Positions 29,276 through 40,551 of a DNA stretch of 64,000 nt are shown here, piece by piece. Made by a program: the position numbers and the translations under genes. The stretch comes from Porodaedalea pini (lineage: Eukaryota > Basidiomycota > Agaricomycetes > Hymenochaetales > Hymenochaetaceae), in assembly GCA_002794775.1 (NCBI GenBank), contig NBAY01000063.1, positions 124,001-188,000 on the forward strand, given 5' to 3'. Numbering within the stretch: position 1 is the stretch's first letter; each line of letters starts with the position of its first letter. The notes below the pieces were generated by a model. That model searched no databases. It saw only the letters and a program-made list of their open reading frames with translations, and was not told the DNA's origin.

Positions 29276-31027
29276 TCAACCTTCCCTAAACGGTTCAGGC
29301 ATCCCGAGCTGCATTACCTGCGCTCGGAGCATCATCGCGCGCTCGCGCCACATCTCCTTCTCCCTCCGCTCCGCCTCCAACCCTTCCTCGAGCTCACGCT
29401 GATACTCGAGCTTGCGCTTCCGACTGCGTCGCGCCGCAAGCGTGTTCTGTCGCCTCTTCGCCGCGATCGCCTCCGCCTCAGTCGCATTTGCCGGAAGGTC
29501 CAGCGCACCGCCGTCGGAACCGGCGAGCTCATCCTCCTCATCTCCACCAAACGCCGCGGAGCGTGAACGCTTACGAGCAAAGACGGCTGGTACCGCCTTG
29601 CGCGAGGTTGTCGAGGGCATGATGTAGTTACGCGGCTGCGTCGGCGCCTCGAGCGGGACGAGTGTATCGGGCGTGATGTTCTTGCGCGTACCCGTCGGCA
29701 CCTTCTTCTTGCGACCCGCCGCATTTGGGTTCGGAGAAGCCATGGAAACGTCGTTGACGAGCGGCGAAGTCTGCGTAGAGGATGGCTCGAGCGCAGGAGT
29801 CGCTGGGGACATCGTGTACATGCCCTCAAAGCTCGGAGCGGCTGGTTTTGACGGGGATGCAGATCCAGATGCAGTCACAGATGGCGGCGAGACGGTCGTG
29901 AGCGACATTTTGGAAAAGTCATCGCTGTTTTCAGAGTAGCCAGCCGATCCTGCCTGGGGGAAGAGTGGGACGTCGGTAAAAGAAGGGTCGAATGCGCTGG
30001 AACCGGCATCAGCGACGACGGGGGAAGTGAAGAAGTCGTGCATGCCCGGAGCGCCTGCTGGAGTGTCAAGGAGGGAATCGAAGGGCGACTCGTCGTCCAG
30101 GAAGGGAGACGTCAGGTACTCATTCCATGCCGAGGCGGTGAAGTCGCCTGCTCCGCCTACGAAATCGGATGCTCGATGAGTCATTCGAGATTGCTTGGTG
30201 TAGTGAATGGCACCGAAAAACTCACCAAAGAGCGCATCGCTGATGTTCTGTGCGGCCTCCTCCGCGGTCGGTTCCAGTGTGAAGGGAGCTCCCGCGGGGG
30301 AGGGCGGAACAGCAGGCGCTGATGCGCTGCCGTTCTCGTCGACATTGTTGTGGAGCATATTTATATATTCAGCTATACAGGATTGTATAGGGTTGATCGG
30401 GTAGTTGTCACCGGGGACGGGGTGCTGATATTGGGTATTTATCGTCGACGTCGAAGAGGAGGACGAAGGGGCGGGTTCGTTAAAACGAGGAACTGGAGGT
30501 CTGCTGCTGCTGCTGCTGTTGTTGTTAACACGTGGAATAGGCGGGAGTTTGGTCGGTATGCCATAATGGGCTGCAAGTGTTGTTGTTGTGCCGAAGACGG
30601 GTAAGTTTGTCCGAGGACGTGCGTTGGGTGCGTTTACCGGGCCATGGTGTAAGGCGGGGGCTGAACTTGGGAGTGCGGGACTCTCAAGGTTGCGAGGGGG
30701 TTGACCATTGTAGTAAATTGACGTGGTCGAGTTTTGCGGACGGGAGTCGACGCTTAGAGAGAAACGAACATCTTGACCGTTGTTGTTGGTGAAGGTGTTC
30801 TGAGCGGGCCGAATGGCGGGAGATGAGTACGGCGCGGAGTGCTGTGTTAGCGCGGCGGGCGACAATGCTACGTCGGCCGGCGAGGAGATTCTGTGATCGG
30901 TCGTGGACCAGGGTTGGATCAGTACATCTTGTCGAGGCAGTTGCGCGTCAACGTCATCGATGTGCTGCTGCTCTTCCGACCTTACGGATACGGATACGGA
31001 CGCATGCGATGCATGCGTCGTGTGCAT
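29276..31027 (-). CDS. Gcn4/Cpc1-like bZIP transcription factor
   Basis: The frame is open throughout (583 codons). A 54-bp in-frame intron is likely at 30172-30225 (GTGAGT...CGAG), giving 565 residues. The C-terminal ~60 residues are a bZIP: basic region AAKRRQNTLAARRSRKRK with the N-x-x-A-A-R-R-S-R signature of Gcn4, then a leucine zipper-like helix (LEYQRELEEGLEAERREKEM). A probable activation segment, YLTSPFLDDESPFDSLLDTP, resembles acidic/hydrophobic patches of Gcn4 family members. The N-terminus is low in complexity, with Ser and Asn runs encoded by CTG/TTG repeats near 30500. The expected role is general amino-acid control and stress transcription. A decayed partial copy lies inverted at 40552-41043. 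Confidence 0.88.
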   Translation of the reverse strand: MHTTHASHASVSVSVRSEEQQHIDDVDAQLPRQDVLIQPWSTTDHRISSPADVALSPAALTQHSAPYSSPAIRPAQNTFTNNNGQDVRFSLSVDSRPQNSTTSIYYNGQPPRNLESPALPSSAPALHHGPVNAPNARPRTNLPVFGTTTTLAAHYGIPTKLPPIPRVNNNSSSSSRPPVPRFNEPAPSSSSSTSTINTQYQHPVPGDNYPINPIQSCIAEYINMLHNNVDENGSASAPAVPPSPAGAPFTLEPTAEEAAQNISDALFGEFFGAIHYTKQSRMTHRASDFVGGAGDFTASAWNEYLTSPFLDDESPFDSLLDTPAGAPGMHDFFTSPVVADAGSSAFDPSFTDVPLFPQAGSAGYSENSDDFSKMSLTTVSPPSVTASGSASPSKPAAPSFEGMYTMSPATPALEPSSTQTSPLVNDVSMASPNPNAAGRKKKVPTGTRKNITPDTLVPLEAPTQPRNYIMPSTTSRKAVPAVFARKRSRSAAFGGDEEDELAGSDGGALDLPANATEAEAIAAKRRQNTLAARRSRKRKLEYQRELEEGLEAERREKEMWRERAMMLRAQVMQLGMPEPFREG

Positions 31028-31037
31028 GATAGCAGAC

Positions 31038-31616
31038 TGAGTCGATACGAGTCGAATCGAATCGCAAATACTCGAATTTGAGATTGAAAGGTATAAAAGG
31101 GGGGTGTGGCACAGACGCTGCCTCGCACGGGAACGAGACTTTGATATTCAGAAACGGAGAACGGAGCACAGAGATGACGCGACACGGGGGAACTTTATAG
31201 AGAGGAAAGTGGACTTACGAGTTACGCTGCGGGCGCTAGCAGACGACCAGTGCAGTAGATGGTCGCGGTGGGAGAGAGAAAGGTGGGTGAGGAATGCAGT
31301 GAAGTGACTCGTTCTGTTATAAGGAAGTTTTCAAGCTCAGAGGCGCCCGTGTCCTAGGATTCGCACGCACCGCCACATTCTTTCATAATGTACCCGAGCA
31401 CTGCGCGTCGCTGCGCCGCTGCTCTCCATCTGATTCCTCGCGTCCAGCGCGCTTTCCTGCCCAATGCGATCCCTTCAAGTTGACTCGACACCTGCTGCGA
31501 ACGACGTCGAGAGCTACGGCGCAGGCGTGCCCAAGAGCAAGGGCAGAAGAAAGAACGCCAAAAGAGGATAACACAGCGGGACCGCAGGGCAGCAGGGCTG
31601 CAGGAGAGATGACTCG
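31038..31616. promoter_or_regulatory. Candidate Gcn4/AP-1-like sites upstream of the bZIP gene
   Basis: Three near-consensus sites lie upstream of the bZIP start: TGAGTCG (31038-31044), TGACTCG (31305-31311) and TGACTCG (31611-31617). Each matches six of seven bases of the Gcn4 site TGASTCA. They could support autoregulation, but functional sites are not shown. No obvious cluster of upstream ATGs was seen in the first 350 bases of leader. Confidence 0.35.
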
Positions 31617-31659
31617 ATAGGATAAGCCATTGATAGCGCATTGCCTCGGCTCAGCCGGC

Positions 31660-32520
31660 ATCCCATCAACATCATGACAAATCCCCCGAATCACGCGCTC
31701 ATCTCTCCCACGCTCCACCGCCTCCCCGTCCTTCCTTCCCCTGGAATGTACAGCGCGCCACCCGCCCGCCGCCTCGCGGCGCGGGAACGAGGCGCATGCT
31801 GTGCACCGACGCGTGCTCGATGGGGATAGATTGTACCTGCAATTATCACGCGTCCTGCTCGTCCCTGCCTTCGGATAGGCGCTCGCACTGCACCGGCCAG
31901 CAGGACACGCGCGCGCCGTATGCGTTCCGCAGCACCGTCCACGTCGTCGACGCGCGGCCTGGTCCCATTCGCTGAGCTTGTTATCAACACACACACGCTG
32001 GCGCCTCGAACGTCGCGGAACATCCTCGAACACTCGCCCTCTGGCCCTGGCAATCGCGGCCTGTTTACGCCTCCGTGAACTCAGTTCAATGCACTGCAAC
32101 TTGCACTCAAATAGCTTGTCCTGTGCCCGCGGCCGTTGACGAGCGCTCCGACACACCGCCGACTGCGACACATGCCTATTACTATTCTTCGAGTCATCCT
32201 CCGACGGCATTAATATCCCTTCTTACCCTGCCTCAGCAATATCAGATCTCCTGCTCGAGGGTGATTATCGATGCTGTCTTCCCGTCAAGTTCTCTGAATC
32301 CTACCAAATCCGCAACATCCGACGATCTCTCAATCTCTTCCTCTCTTCTCATTCGCCCCCTCTTGTCGGAAGTCTTCGGACGACTATGATTGGACCTCAC
32401 CCGTACACACGTACCCCGTCGATATCCGTCCGCTCTGCTCCCTAGGCCTATCTTGCTTTCTTCACTAGAAATTAACATATCTTGTTTTCAAGGTCTCAAG
32501 AATACAAGCTGGGACTAAAG
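31660..32520 (+). repeat. Segmental duplication, left copy
   Basis: This block recurs in the same orientation at 38575-38945 and 39803-40140, where it is split by a foldback element. Shared stretches include CATCATGACAAAT, AGGCGCATGCTGTGCA and TCTTGTTTTCAAG. Long GC-rich frames here (for example 31383-32210 minus) are not conserved between the copies and are not called as genes. Confidence 0.75.
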
Positions 32521-32554
32521 AATACAATCAACAACCGCAAATAAAATAAATCAA

Positions 32555-33660
32555 ATGGAATCGAATGTACCGCTTTTTTTGACACAGGACAGGGTATGGG
32601 CGCATGCGATACGTTTAGCGACCCAAAGGAGCACCAATCTCACCGCACTGTCTCGTGCTACTTTCCGGGACCTCACTCCGCGCGTAGCGGACTGTACGGG
32701 AGGCACGCGTCGCATCGAATTGTATTGCATTGCATCGAAGGCCGCATTTGGGCTCTGGTGTCTCCTTCCTCAGCTCCGCTTTCGTTCTTTCGCTCTCATT
32801 ATTCTTGTTCGTGTGGCTTCGAACGGACGTCAAACACACACACCTCTTCTCTGAATCCTGCTTCTTCGCTCACTGTCCATCTGCTTCCTCAAGGAGTTTC
32901 AAAACAATACGAGCTAGAAAAGAGACCGGGCTAAAAAAAAGTAAACGAAATGTGTCATTGTCGCTCTAAACAAAATACCAATATGTGAAGTACGCGGATG
33001 ATCGGACACCCGAACTTTCTCTCCCAAGACCTCGCTCCGCACGTAACGGACTGTATGAAGGCGGATGCATCGCATCGGAGGACGGACTAAGTTCTTACTC
33101 TCCGTCGTGCGTTTCTCATTTCCCATTCGTCTTCGGCTCACTATTTGTTCCTCATCAGATATGTTCAAATAACTTATCTTGGACTTCAACCATACACGCG
33201 CACTCACACATCTTTTCCATCCTCGCTGCTCTGAACCGTTCTTCGCTCTTCGTTCCTTTTTCTTCAATGCCCTTGAAAAGAAACACAAGGTGAAAAAAGA
33301 AGAACAAGACAGACTGACGGAAATCAAACAAGCATTTCAAATCCAAATCAAATCAATGTGGCACATGAACACATACACTAATTTCGGCGACCGTAAAGAC
33401 TCTATCTTCCCGCCCTTTCTCATTCTTGCCTCGCGGAACTCTCCCGCTCGTAGCGGACTGCAAGGGAGAACGCACTGCATTGCATCGGATGTCAAATTGG
33501 GATTCAATACGCCGTGCATCCACATACAATGCATACGGTGACTGGACAGCCCCCCTAAGTCTTACCTTCAAGGATCTTGATCCGTGCGTAGTGGACTGTA
33601 GCGGAAAACGCTTCGCGCTGCATTTCATCGAAGGCCCAGCATGTTCCATCCGTGTACATC
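32555..33660 (+). repeat. Degenerate tandem repeat with palindromic core
   Basis: Three to four diverged units spaced about 360-410 bp apart share a core centred on a near-palindrome: CCGCGCGTAGCGG (32678), CCGCACGTAACGG (33037), CCGCTCGTAGCGG (33444) and a shorter-spaced CCGTGCGTAGTGG (33582), each followed by ACTG. Outside the core the units share pyrimidine-rich and A-rich parts. A decayed unit also occurs near 40280-40350. No coding frame is conserved. Confidence 0.6.
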
Positions 33661-33954
33661 GCACGATCCAGATTCACGCGCTCGTTAATGAGGCGGGGAG
33701 CGTCAACAACGGAATACAATTTAATTGGAGAAGGTAGGGTGCGTGCGGAAGGAAGGGAACTCTGTTTCCTGAAGTATAGCGACTATCTCTTTCTCGGGAT
33801 CTGCGGTCAAAAGAAAATGGATGAACACTGAGCGCTAGCACCTCGGCCTCGATCAAATCATGCACTAGGGGACACCGCACAGCTTGTACTGATCTCTTGG
33901 CTTCTATAGCCCTTGTCAATAATGCACAGCCTTGATGCGCCCAACATCCTTCTC

Positions 33955-34110
33955 GAATGTGTGCCACATCCTCTTCCGCTCGTGGCCGATAAGAATAGAA
34001 GTGCATAGGCAATATCACTGATTCGCTTCTCAGAAACGTCTGCAGCACGCGAGTCGAATGCACTCTGCACATATTGTAAGAACGTTGCGTCCAGTGAGGC
34101 TGTACGACTG
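33955..34110 (-). pseudogene. Relic exon of the 4-TM protein family
   Basis: The minus strand encodes ASLDATFLQYVQSAFDSRAA followed by a hydrophobic stretch. It aligns with ASLGAIFLQYVQSTIAARPV of the intact gene at 34520-35440. Only part of exon 3 remains and the frame is lost downstream. The interval 34111-34519 shows nothing else. Confidence 0.6.
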
Positions 34111-34519
34111 TTGGTGTAGCATCTCACACTAGTGCGAAGGTGGAGGGGGCATGCAAGTCGACGAAATATGACAGCGAACTAAAGTTTCTGAGCGAGTCGA
34201 GCTCTGCTTCTCTGCTGGTGCCGTTGTCTGTACATTCACTCGGCTGTTTTCCTCGGATATCATCTACTTCTCCAGGCAAAAACATTTCCAACGTCAGACT
34301 CTAAGAAAACAAGACAGTGTTTACAGAATTAAATGATCCGGCACAACTTGTGGAAGATACGGGGAATGGAATAAACTGTGTGGGAAGTACCAGCTCTCTT
34401 CGTATGACTTCAAATATCAAAGAATCAATGCATGATAGCTTACTACAAACACCACGTACAAAAGATGGATAAGGATGGGACAGGACAGGTATGAAAAGAA
34501 AGAAGATATGGACAGACCT

Positions 34520-35440
34520 TTATCCCCGCCGCCTTCTACTTAACAGGTCAATCATGTATGTCTGTAAAGATACGGCTATGGGAAAACTGAGACCAAAATA
34601 AGCTACTATGACTGTAAGTGAAATAGACACTGCTCGTGGCTGTTCTGCCCAAGCGAATACCATTGCCCCAAAGAAGAGAACTTCCATGGAAAGTACCATC
34701 AATGCAGTAGCAGTGAGCATAAAACTCGCATTTTCTGTGGCATGGCCGTGATCGTCCACATCAACCACCCCGCTAGTGTCTGAAGCGTCTGATGTATCAT
34801 TCTCGCCCCTGACCATGTGGAGGAACAGACGAATGAACGGATTATCGATGATGAGTTTTTTGACCATGTACAGGGAGTTGGCATAATTTGGCGAGGAAGA
34901 AGCGGCTCCAGTTGCGAGCCTCAACGTAGCAATGATTGACAACACTATGGAAGTGAAGAAAAAGAGATTGACGACAACATCTGTTCCCTTTCCAGGATGG
35001 CCAACTGGACGCGCAGCTATGGTGCTCTGGACGTATTGCAAGAATATAGCACCCAGAGAGGCTGCAAAGATGCACTGTGATGTGGACATCATTCATGTTA
35101 GTACTTACATTGTGGCCAGAGAACAACCTTAAGAACTTGGGAGATGCAACGTACAGTAGTAGCAAACATAGTGCACAAATCTCTGAATGAGGCGGCATGC
35201 TCTTTACGTCGTTCCTGGTCCTGGTTTTTGTCCTGCTTCTGCAAACATTCCAAGATCTGAACCAGGACTTGGAGCTCATCACCTTAGGTAGCGAGATCTT
35301 TTTGTCAATAGTGGAGCAAGTAACATGGAGGTTATAGACTTACTTGATCCATTGCTACGTGCAGCGACGGAATGTGAGGATAAGGAGTGAATGACAGCTT
35401 CCACAGAGGGCACCGGGGTTTGCACATGCGGGAGGGCCAT
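34520..35440 (-). CDS. Small multi-pass membrane protein, unknown family
   Basis: Three exons, 35344-35440, 35155-35282 and 34520-35074, are joined in frame by GT-AG introns of 61 and 80 bp and encode 259 residues. The start MALPHVQTP is the first ATG of its frame. A charged coiled-coil-like stretch (KQDKNQDQERRKEH, ~residues 50-63) precedes four hydrophobic segments: ATTCIFAASLGAIFLQYVQS, VVNLFFFTSIVLSIIATLRL, FMLTATALMVLSMEVLFFGA and ISLTVIVAYFGLSFPIAVSL. An acidic loop (DTSDASDTSGVVDVDD) lies between segments 2 and 3. The C-terminus is basic (LLSRRRRG). Two relics of the same family lie nearby (33955-34110 and 41705-42410). I do not recognise the family; exon structure and paralog conservation support a real gene. 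Confidence 0.75.
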
Positions 35441-35649
35441 TAGATATTACTCTCGCAGCGCTCAATAGTCCGTTAAGTGTTATACACAAGAAGTATAGAG
35501 TGATCGAATTATAGCTGCAGTGCAAATAGGGTGATGAGCGCATGATTTTCAAGTTCACGAGATGCCTCCTTTTTATCCCCTTTGACAGACTCGTGCCTCC
35601 AATAGTGGGAAACCACGAGGCTGCATCCAAGTATGGGAAGCTTCAGGTA

Positions 35650-38560
35650 TAAGTCATAGGTAAATTAGACACCTTCCTCAGATACGTTGTGCCGCTTCAA
35701 TCGGACTGCATCATGTCGCAGAGAAGCCACAGGTAAGAGTGAAAATAGGAAACCCGAGAGACATGCCATGCATGTTTTATCAAGTAGACGCTGATATCTG
35801 CAAATGAGGTAAACGTATGGCACATAGTAACAAAGATAGAAGAGTGTCTCCCTTCTTAAACTCACAGACTCCCGCCCCTTCCAGTACACGTTGAGCATCA
35901 CAGTATTGAAGCATTGTGCCGGTATATCCATGGATGAATTTAGACATGTCCCTTCTGATATATTGCACCCCTGGTGTCTGTCTTCTAGATGCCACAGAAA
36001 AGTCGAGGAAAAACATGAAGTGGCTCGCAGGCTGATGGACTAGATGCTGGTCTTTGGAAACGAGGTGAGTTTGGGGCGCGAAGCCAACGAAGCAGATCGA
36101 AATGCGATCTGGTGAGCCTTTGAAAGCAGCAGGTCTCCTGACTGCTTCGTATACTTACGAAAGAATAAACTCAATTTCGACCGATCTGAGGAAAGCAACA
36201 TTTTGTCACTCGAAGTATTGGCTAGAGTCAAAAAGAATCAATATATTAAAATATATTTCAGCCGTTTTAACCGAACGAACCTCTGTAGAGGCTTGCGGCA
36301 AATAGATAATCCCTAGCCCCATAAACACCATTTGCCACCCTCGAGGTGTTGCGCTCCTCATTCGTTGGCTCCGGGGAAGATGGCGACCCCTGTGAAGAAG
36401 CACAGTGCTCGTGGCAATACGTTTACAAAGACCGCTTTGACTCCTTTCTAGACGTAGATCACTTTACAGCGGGCAAGAAAGCCGAAAGCGTGTTTTTGTA
36501 GGATACAATCTAAAGGAGGCCGTTGAGATTGTGTCCAGTTTGGATATGTATGATCCGAAGCATTAACTTGTCAACAACGGCGAGTTCCGAGTCTGCAAAG
36601 AGCATTCTATAATTTCTTTGACATAGATATCTTTGAAGCGGGTGAAGAGAGACAGAGTACTCATTGCAAAAAATTTTGAAGAAAAGAATTGAACTTGTTA
36701 TAAACATAACGACTAGATAAGACGGATAGGCTTTTACTTACCCAGAGAACTAGTAAATCCCATGCTTCCAAAACATCGGGGCGCATTGACAATGTTGCAG
36801 CTACGCCGCAGGCGAACTTCCAAAAGACGTTGCTTTGTGCGATCCTAAGGTTTGCTGATTAGATCATGCATCGATATTACTATAACTAGCAGGAACTTGT
36901 ATCACTAGAATTGAAGGAATGGATGGAGTCTTTTTCATCAGGGTGACATTGTTGAACTTCGTGAAGACAATGATAAGAGATACCTTTCCATTATCAGCGA
37001 TAGATCCCGCCTACAAGGCTATCATGGCGAGCTACACAAGCAATTTAAAGACTCTTCCGAGTTGATAGATGTTCGCATCCTACTTTATCCTTTTTATCCT
37101 CACAACCTTCGATCGGACGGGAACCTATCATAGAACCTAGTCCACATCTGGGTATATTGGCAGATTGGCGCAGAACTTGGGGAAAGAGAGTTGTTAAAAG
37201 GCACAGTACTAGTTAACACAGTGCCAAGGCGGAGAACCAGTATCTTGAATGGCTCAACACGTCAGATTCAGTGAACGATTGGTGAGACTCAAGGATTCTC
37301 GCACATCCAGGAATATTCCCAATAGACACGCCACCTCGCATCATCAATCGGGTATGTTATTCTAGCTGCTCCAACAATGTGGAATCAAGCAGTAAATTGA
37401 AGGAGTCTAAGGGATAAAGGGTCATATTAAACCCGTCAGCCGAAAGGTACCTAATAAGCTTACGAGACAAGTCAGAGTCCGGTCCCACGCCAAAAAGTTG
37501 GTTATCCGATGAGTACCACAAAGAGGGCGACTGACTTAGAAGAGGGATGAATTGAAAGCGAATACCACGAGGTTTGTATTCAAATTTCGAAGCTTCGATT
37601 TGGTAGACACTCTGGCTTTTATTGGTCTTGCTATGTACCTGAGGCTCAAGAAAGGGCAAGAGATACAAATTGAAGCATGAATGACCATGAGGTATACCAA
37701 AGCAAGTGCGGTCGACGTTCACCTTCCAAAATCCGAACGGAGATGAAATTCCCGCGTCCAATGCCGCAAGGAAAGATAAGAGCAAGTCGAGACATGCAAA
37801 GAGCGAGGCATGCCTTTCGAAGATCGCACATCAGCGCTTGGTTCTCCGGAACGAATGCCTAGCGCCAGGTTTGACAGGTGGAAAATTGGGCCGTAGAACG
37901 TAAGGACAACATCAACAGCCCGCTCTATTCGGAAAACATCATAGCGTCAGTCATTGGCTCATGGAGAGATAGGAAGGTGAGCACGGAGTCTTGCTTAGCA
38001 TGATTGAAGAGGACTGAGGAAGACAACAGCGATTCGAAGCAAGCAGACTAACGAGTGACACAAAACATATCAATTGAATCACGCGATCGTTCGTTGACTC
38101 CTGAGGCTCTGCATGTTCCGATAAAGGCGGCACACCTTCGAAGGTCAACAGTATACATGGACAGCAGCTGCGAAGAGCGGCTTGACGCCTTCCTTGACGT
38201 AGAGATCTTTAAAGCGGACGAAGAACGACGGAGATTTGTTACTGGTTATCATAAGACAGGAAGAGATGGTTAGGAACGTAAGACAAGGGAGAGGAATATG
38301 GATAAGGACATATCCGGAGATCGAGTACAGTCTGCCTTGATAGTGTATCACGAGCGTTGCAGCTATGAAAGTCCCGCACAGAGCAGCTTTGTGCGCACTC
38401 GAGGTTTGTCGATCCAGAGCAGTAACCAATCTGAGCTTGAAGCATTCGTATCGCGGAAACTGGAGAGGAGTGAACAGAGTCTATGCGAGCCATTCGAGAT
38501 CACCGCATAGAATGATATTAACGGATAAGACACACCTCGCGTATAATCAACCCGCAAAAC
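35650..38560 (-). other. Array of related membrane-protein exons, gene structure unresolved
   Basis: The minus strand holds many exon-like stretches but no complete gene could be assembled. Related pieces recur. FFVRFKDLYVKEGVKPLF (about 38160-38230) resembles TRFKDIYVKEIIE (about 36590-36670) and a decayed third version (36420-36490). LCGTFIAATLVIHYQG (~38390) resembles GKFACGVAATLSM (~36800). Other hydrophobic stretches are LLLSFLAALDAGISSPFGF (~37750) and SRVANGVYGARDYLFAASLY (~36320). Several end in plausible donors (GTAAGT at ~36741). Decayed counterparts lie at 42770-43775 and 50830-52330. This suggests two or three tandem multi-pass membrane-protein genes, possibly pseudogenes. Confidence 0.45.
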
Positions 38561-38574
38561 TATGTATTGTGTGC

Positions 38575-40140
38575 CCTACATCAACATCATGACAAATACC
38601 CAGGGTCATTATCTCACGCTCCGCCGTCTCCCTGTCCTACTTTCCCCCTGCGATTCACCGCCTAGGCCCGTCACCCGCCCGACGGCTCAAGGCGCATGCT
38701 GTGCAGCGACCCCTGCTCGATGAAGATAAATATTAATGGTACTTCAGGACGCGTTCATTCATATGGATTCCGGAGCTCCGTGACTGTCCACGTCGACGAC
38801 ACGTGGCCTAATACTAGTAATAGCATCCAATGAGCTTGTTACAAACACACGTCGCCTGACCTCGAAGAGCTCGGAACGTCCGCTGCACGCTGGCATTTGC
38901 GATTTGTTCACGTCTCTGTGTACTTAGAACAGCACTGGTTGTCGAACTTACAGCCTTTTTCATAAGTCCTGCGACACGTGCATGTCACGTGAAGTGAGCC
39001 GCGTCAGAGCCAAAGTGTCGAAAAATTAGAATGAATGCCTATTTTCTCTATGAATTCTGCACAGAACCTGCTCATTAAGTACTCAAAAAAAAAGGCACGG
39101 TTCTCAGGAGAAGAAATATGTAAAATAGGGAGCAATAAATTGACTGTGTAGGTGGGTGGAGATCAAACAAGTGCAGCTGGTCTGTTCTCTCACCCATTTC
39201 CACTGAGATTCAAAAATTATGGCTCCCCTACATCTACCTATAAAATTCTTTCCTGTGTCTGTAAATTAAGTATATGACTATATCAACATCTCCTGCAAGT
39301 TTGAAGCCAATCCATTCAGTATTCATGGTCCAGCAGCAAGATTTGTGTTCTACTCTGCAAGACCTGTTGTGAGAAAAGGAGGGTGGAAAGAGCTTGAAGT
39401 GGAACACGAATCTTGCTGCTGCACCATGAATACTGAATGGATTGGCTTCAAACTTGCAGGAGATGTTGGTATGGTCATATACTTAATTTACAGACACAGG
39501 AAAGAATTTTATAGGTAGATGTAGGGGAGCCATAATTTTTGAATCTTGGTGGAAATGTGTGAGAGAACAGACCAGCTGCACTTGTTTGATCTCCACCCGC
39601 CTACACAGTCAATTTATTGCTCCCTATTTTACATATTTCTTCTCCTGAGAACCGTGCCTTTTTTTTGAGTACTTAATGAGCAGGTTCTGTGCAGAATTCA
39701 CAGAGAAAATAGGCATTCATTCTAATTTTTTGACACTTTGGCTCTGACATGGCTCACTTCACGTGACATGCACGTGTCGCAGGACTTATGAAAAAGGCTG
39801 TAGTTCATCACACTGCAACTTACACTCAATTGGCATGTCTTGTGCCACTGGCAAGCGCTCTGACATACTAAATACCTCCCATTGACCACTAAGCATATCT
39901 ACTATTTACCCGTATTCAACCTGTGTGTCAACGCTAAGTCCTCTTCCTCCGGTAACTTTTTACTCCTTCTTGATCTGCCTCAATTATATCAAGCTGCCTG
40001 AGTGATTGATGGTAATCAATTCCAAACCTTACTAGCACCAATTCTGCCGTGCACACATATCCCATTGATGTACATTTGCTATGCTCCTTACTGTGCTTCT
40101 TCGCTTGGAATCACTCTCTTGTTTTCAAGTGACCATGCTA
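38575..40140 (+). repeat. Segmental duplication, right copy, split by a foldback element
   Basis: Aligns with 31660-32520 in the same orientation, apart from the insert 38951-39800. Compared with the left copy it has lost many CpG dinucleotides. Confidence 0.72.
38951..39800. mobile_element. 850-bp foldback (long inverted repeat) element, copy 1
   Basis: The two halves are nearly perfect reverse complements, about 400 bp each, separated by a spacer of only about 50 bp near 39355-39400. The ends read CAGCCTTTTTCATAAG...CTTATGAAAAAGGCTG and are flanked by TA on both sides (38949-38950, 39801-39802). A TA duplication is typical of Tc1/mariner/pogo transposition. There is no open reading frame, so it is non-autonomous. 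It interrupts the duplicated block, proving insertion. A second copy is at 52370-53217. Transcripts would form a long hairpin RNA. Confidence 0.88.
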
Positions 40141-40551
40141 AAAAAACAAAACAAAACAAATGATCCGATGAAAAGAAACAGGTCAGATTTAATGACCCAA
40201 GCAGCATTCTTGCGCTAAGCAGGACATGACCACATAACCTATGATGACTGGAAAGGACTGAGTCTCTTGTCTTTATCTCTTGCTATCTTCTGGGATCTCA
40301 CGCATGTAGCACATTTGTACAGGAAGCACGAATTGCATTTCATCATGTCCAAAGTCAGCTGGACTCTTGACTTCCACTCTTTCCTCAATTAAATGGACTT
40401 CAATCAAATGCACATAGTACCCCCTCGCTGCTTCAAACCCTTCTCTTTTCCACAAGGTCCTCAAATCAACTGAAATAAAATGATTGAGTTGAAGTGAAGG
40501 TACCTCATTTTTGTGCTATGCTGAACACCGACACACACAAGCTGTACTCCC

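Noticed and set aside
31383..32210. Long minus-strand open frame of 275 codons
   Set aside because: GC-rich, Arg-rich composition without motifs; the duplicate at 38575-40140 does not keep the frame.
38951..39800. Foldback as an assembly artefact
   Set aside because: A second, diverged copy with the same ends and TA flanks exists at 52370-53217, and the arms differ slightly from each other.
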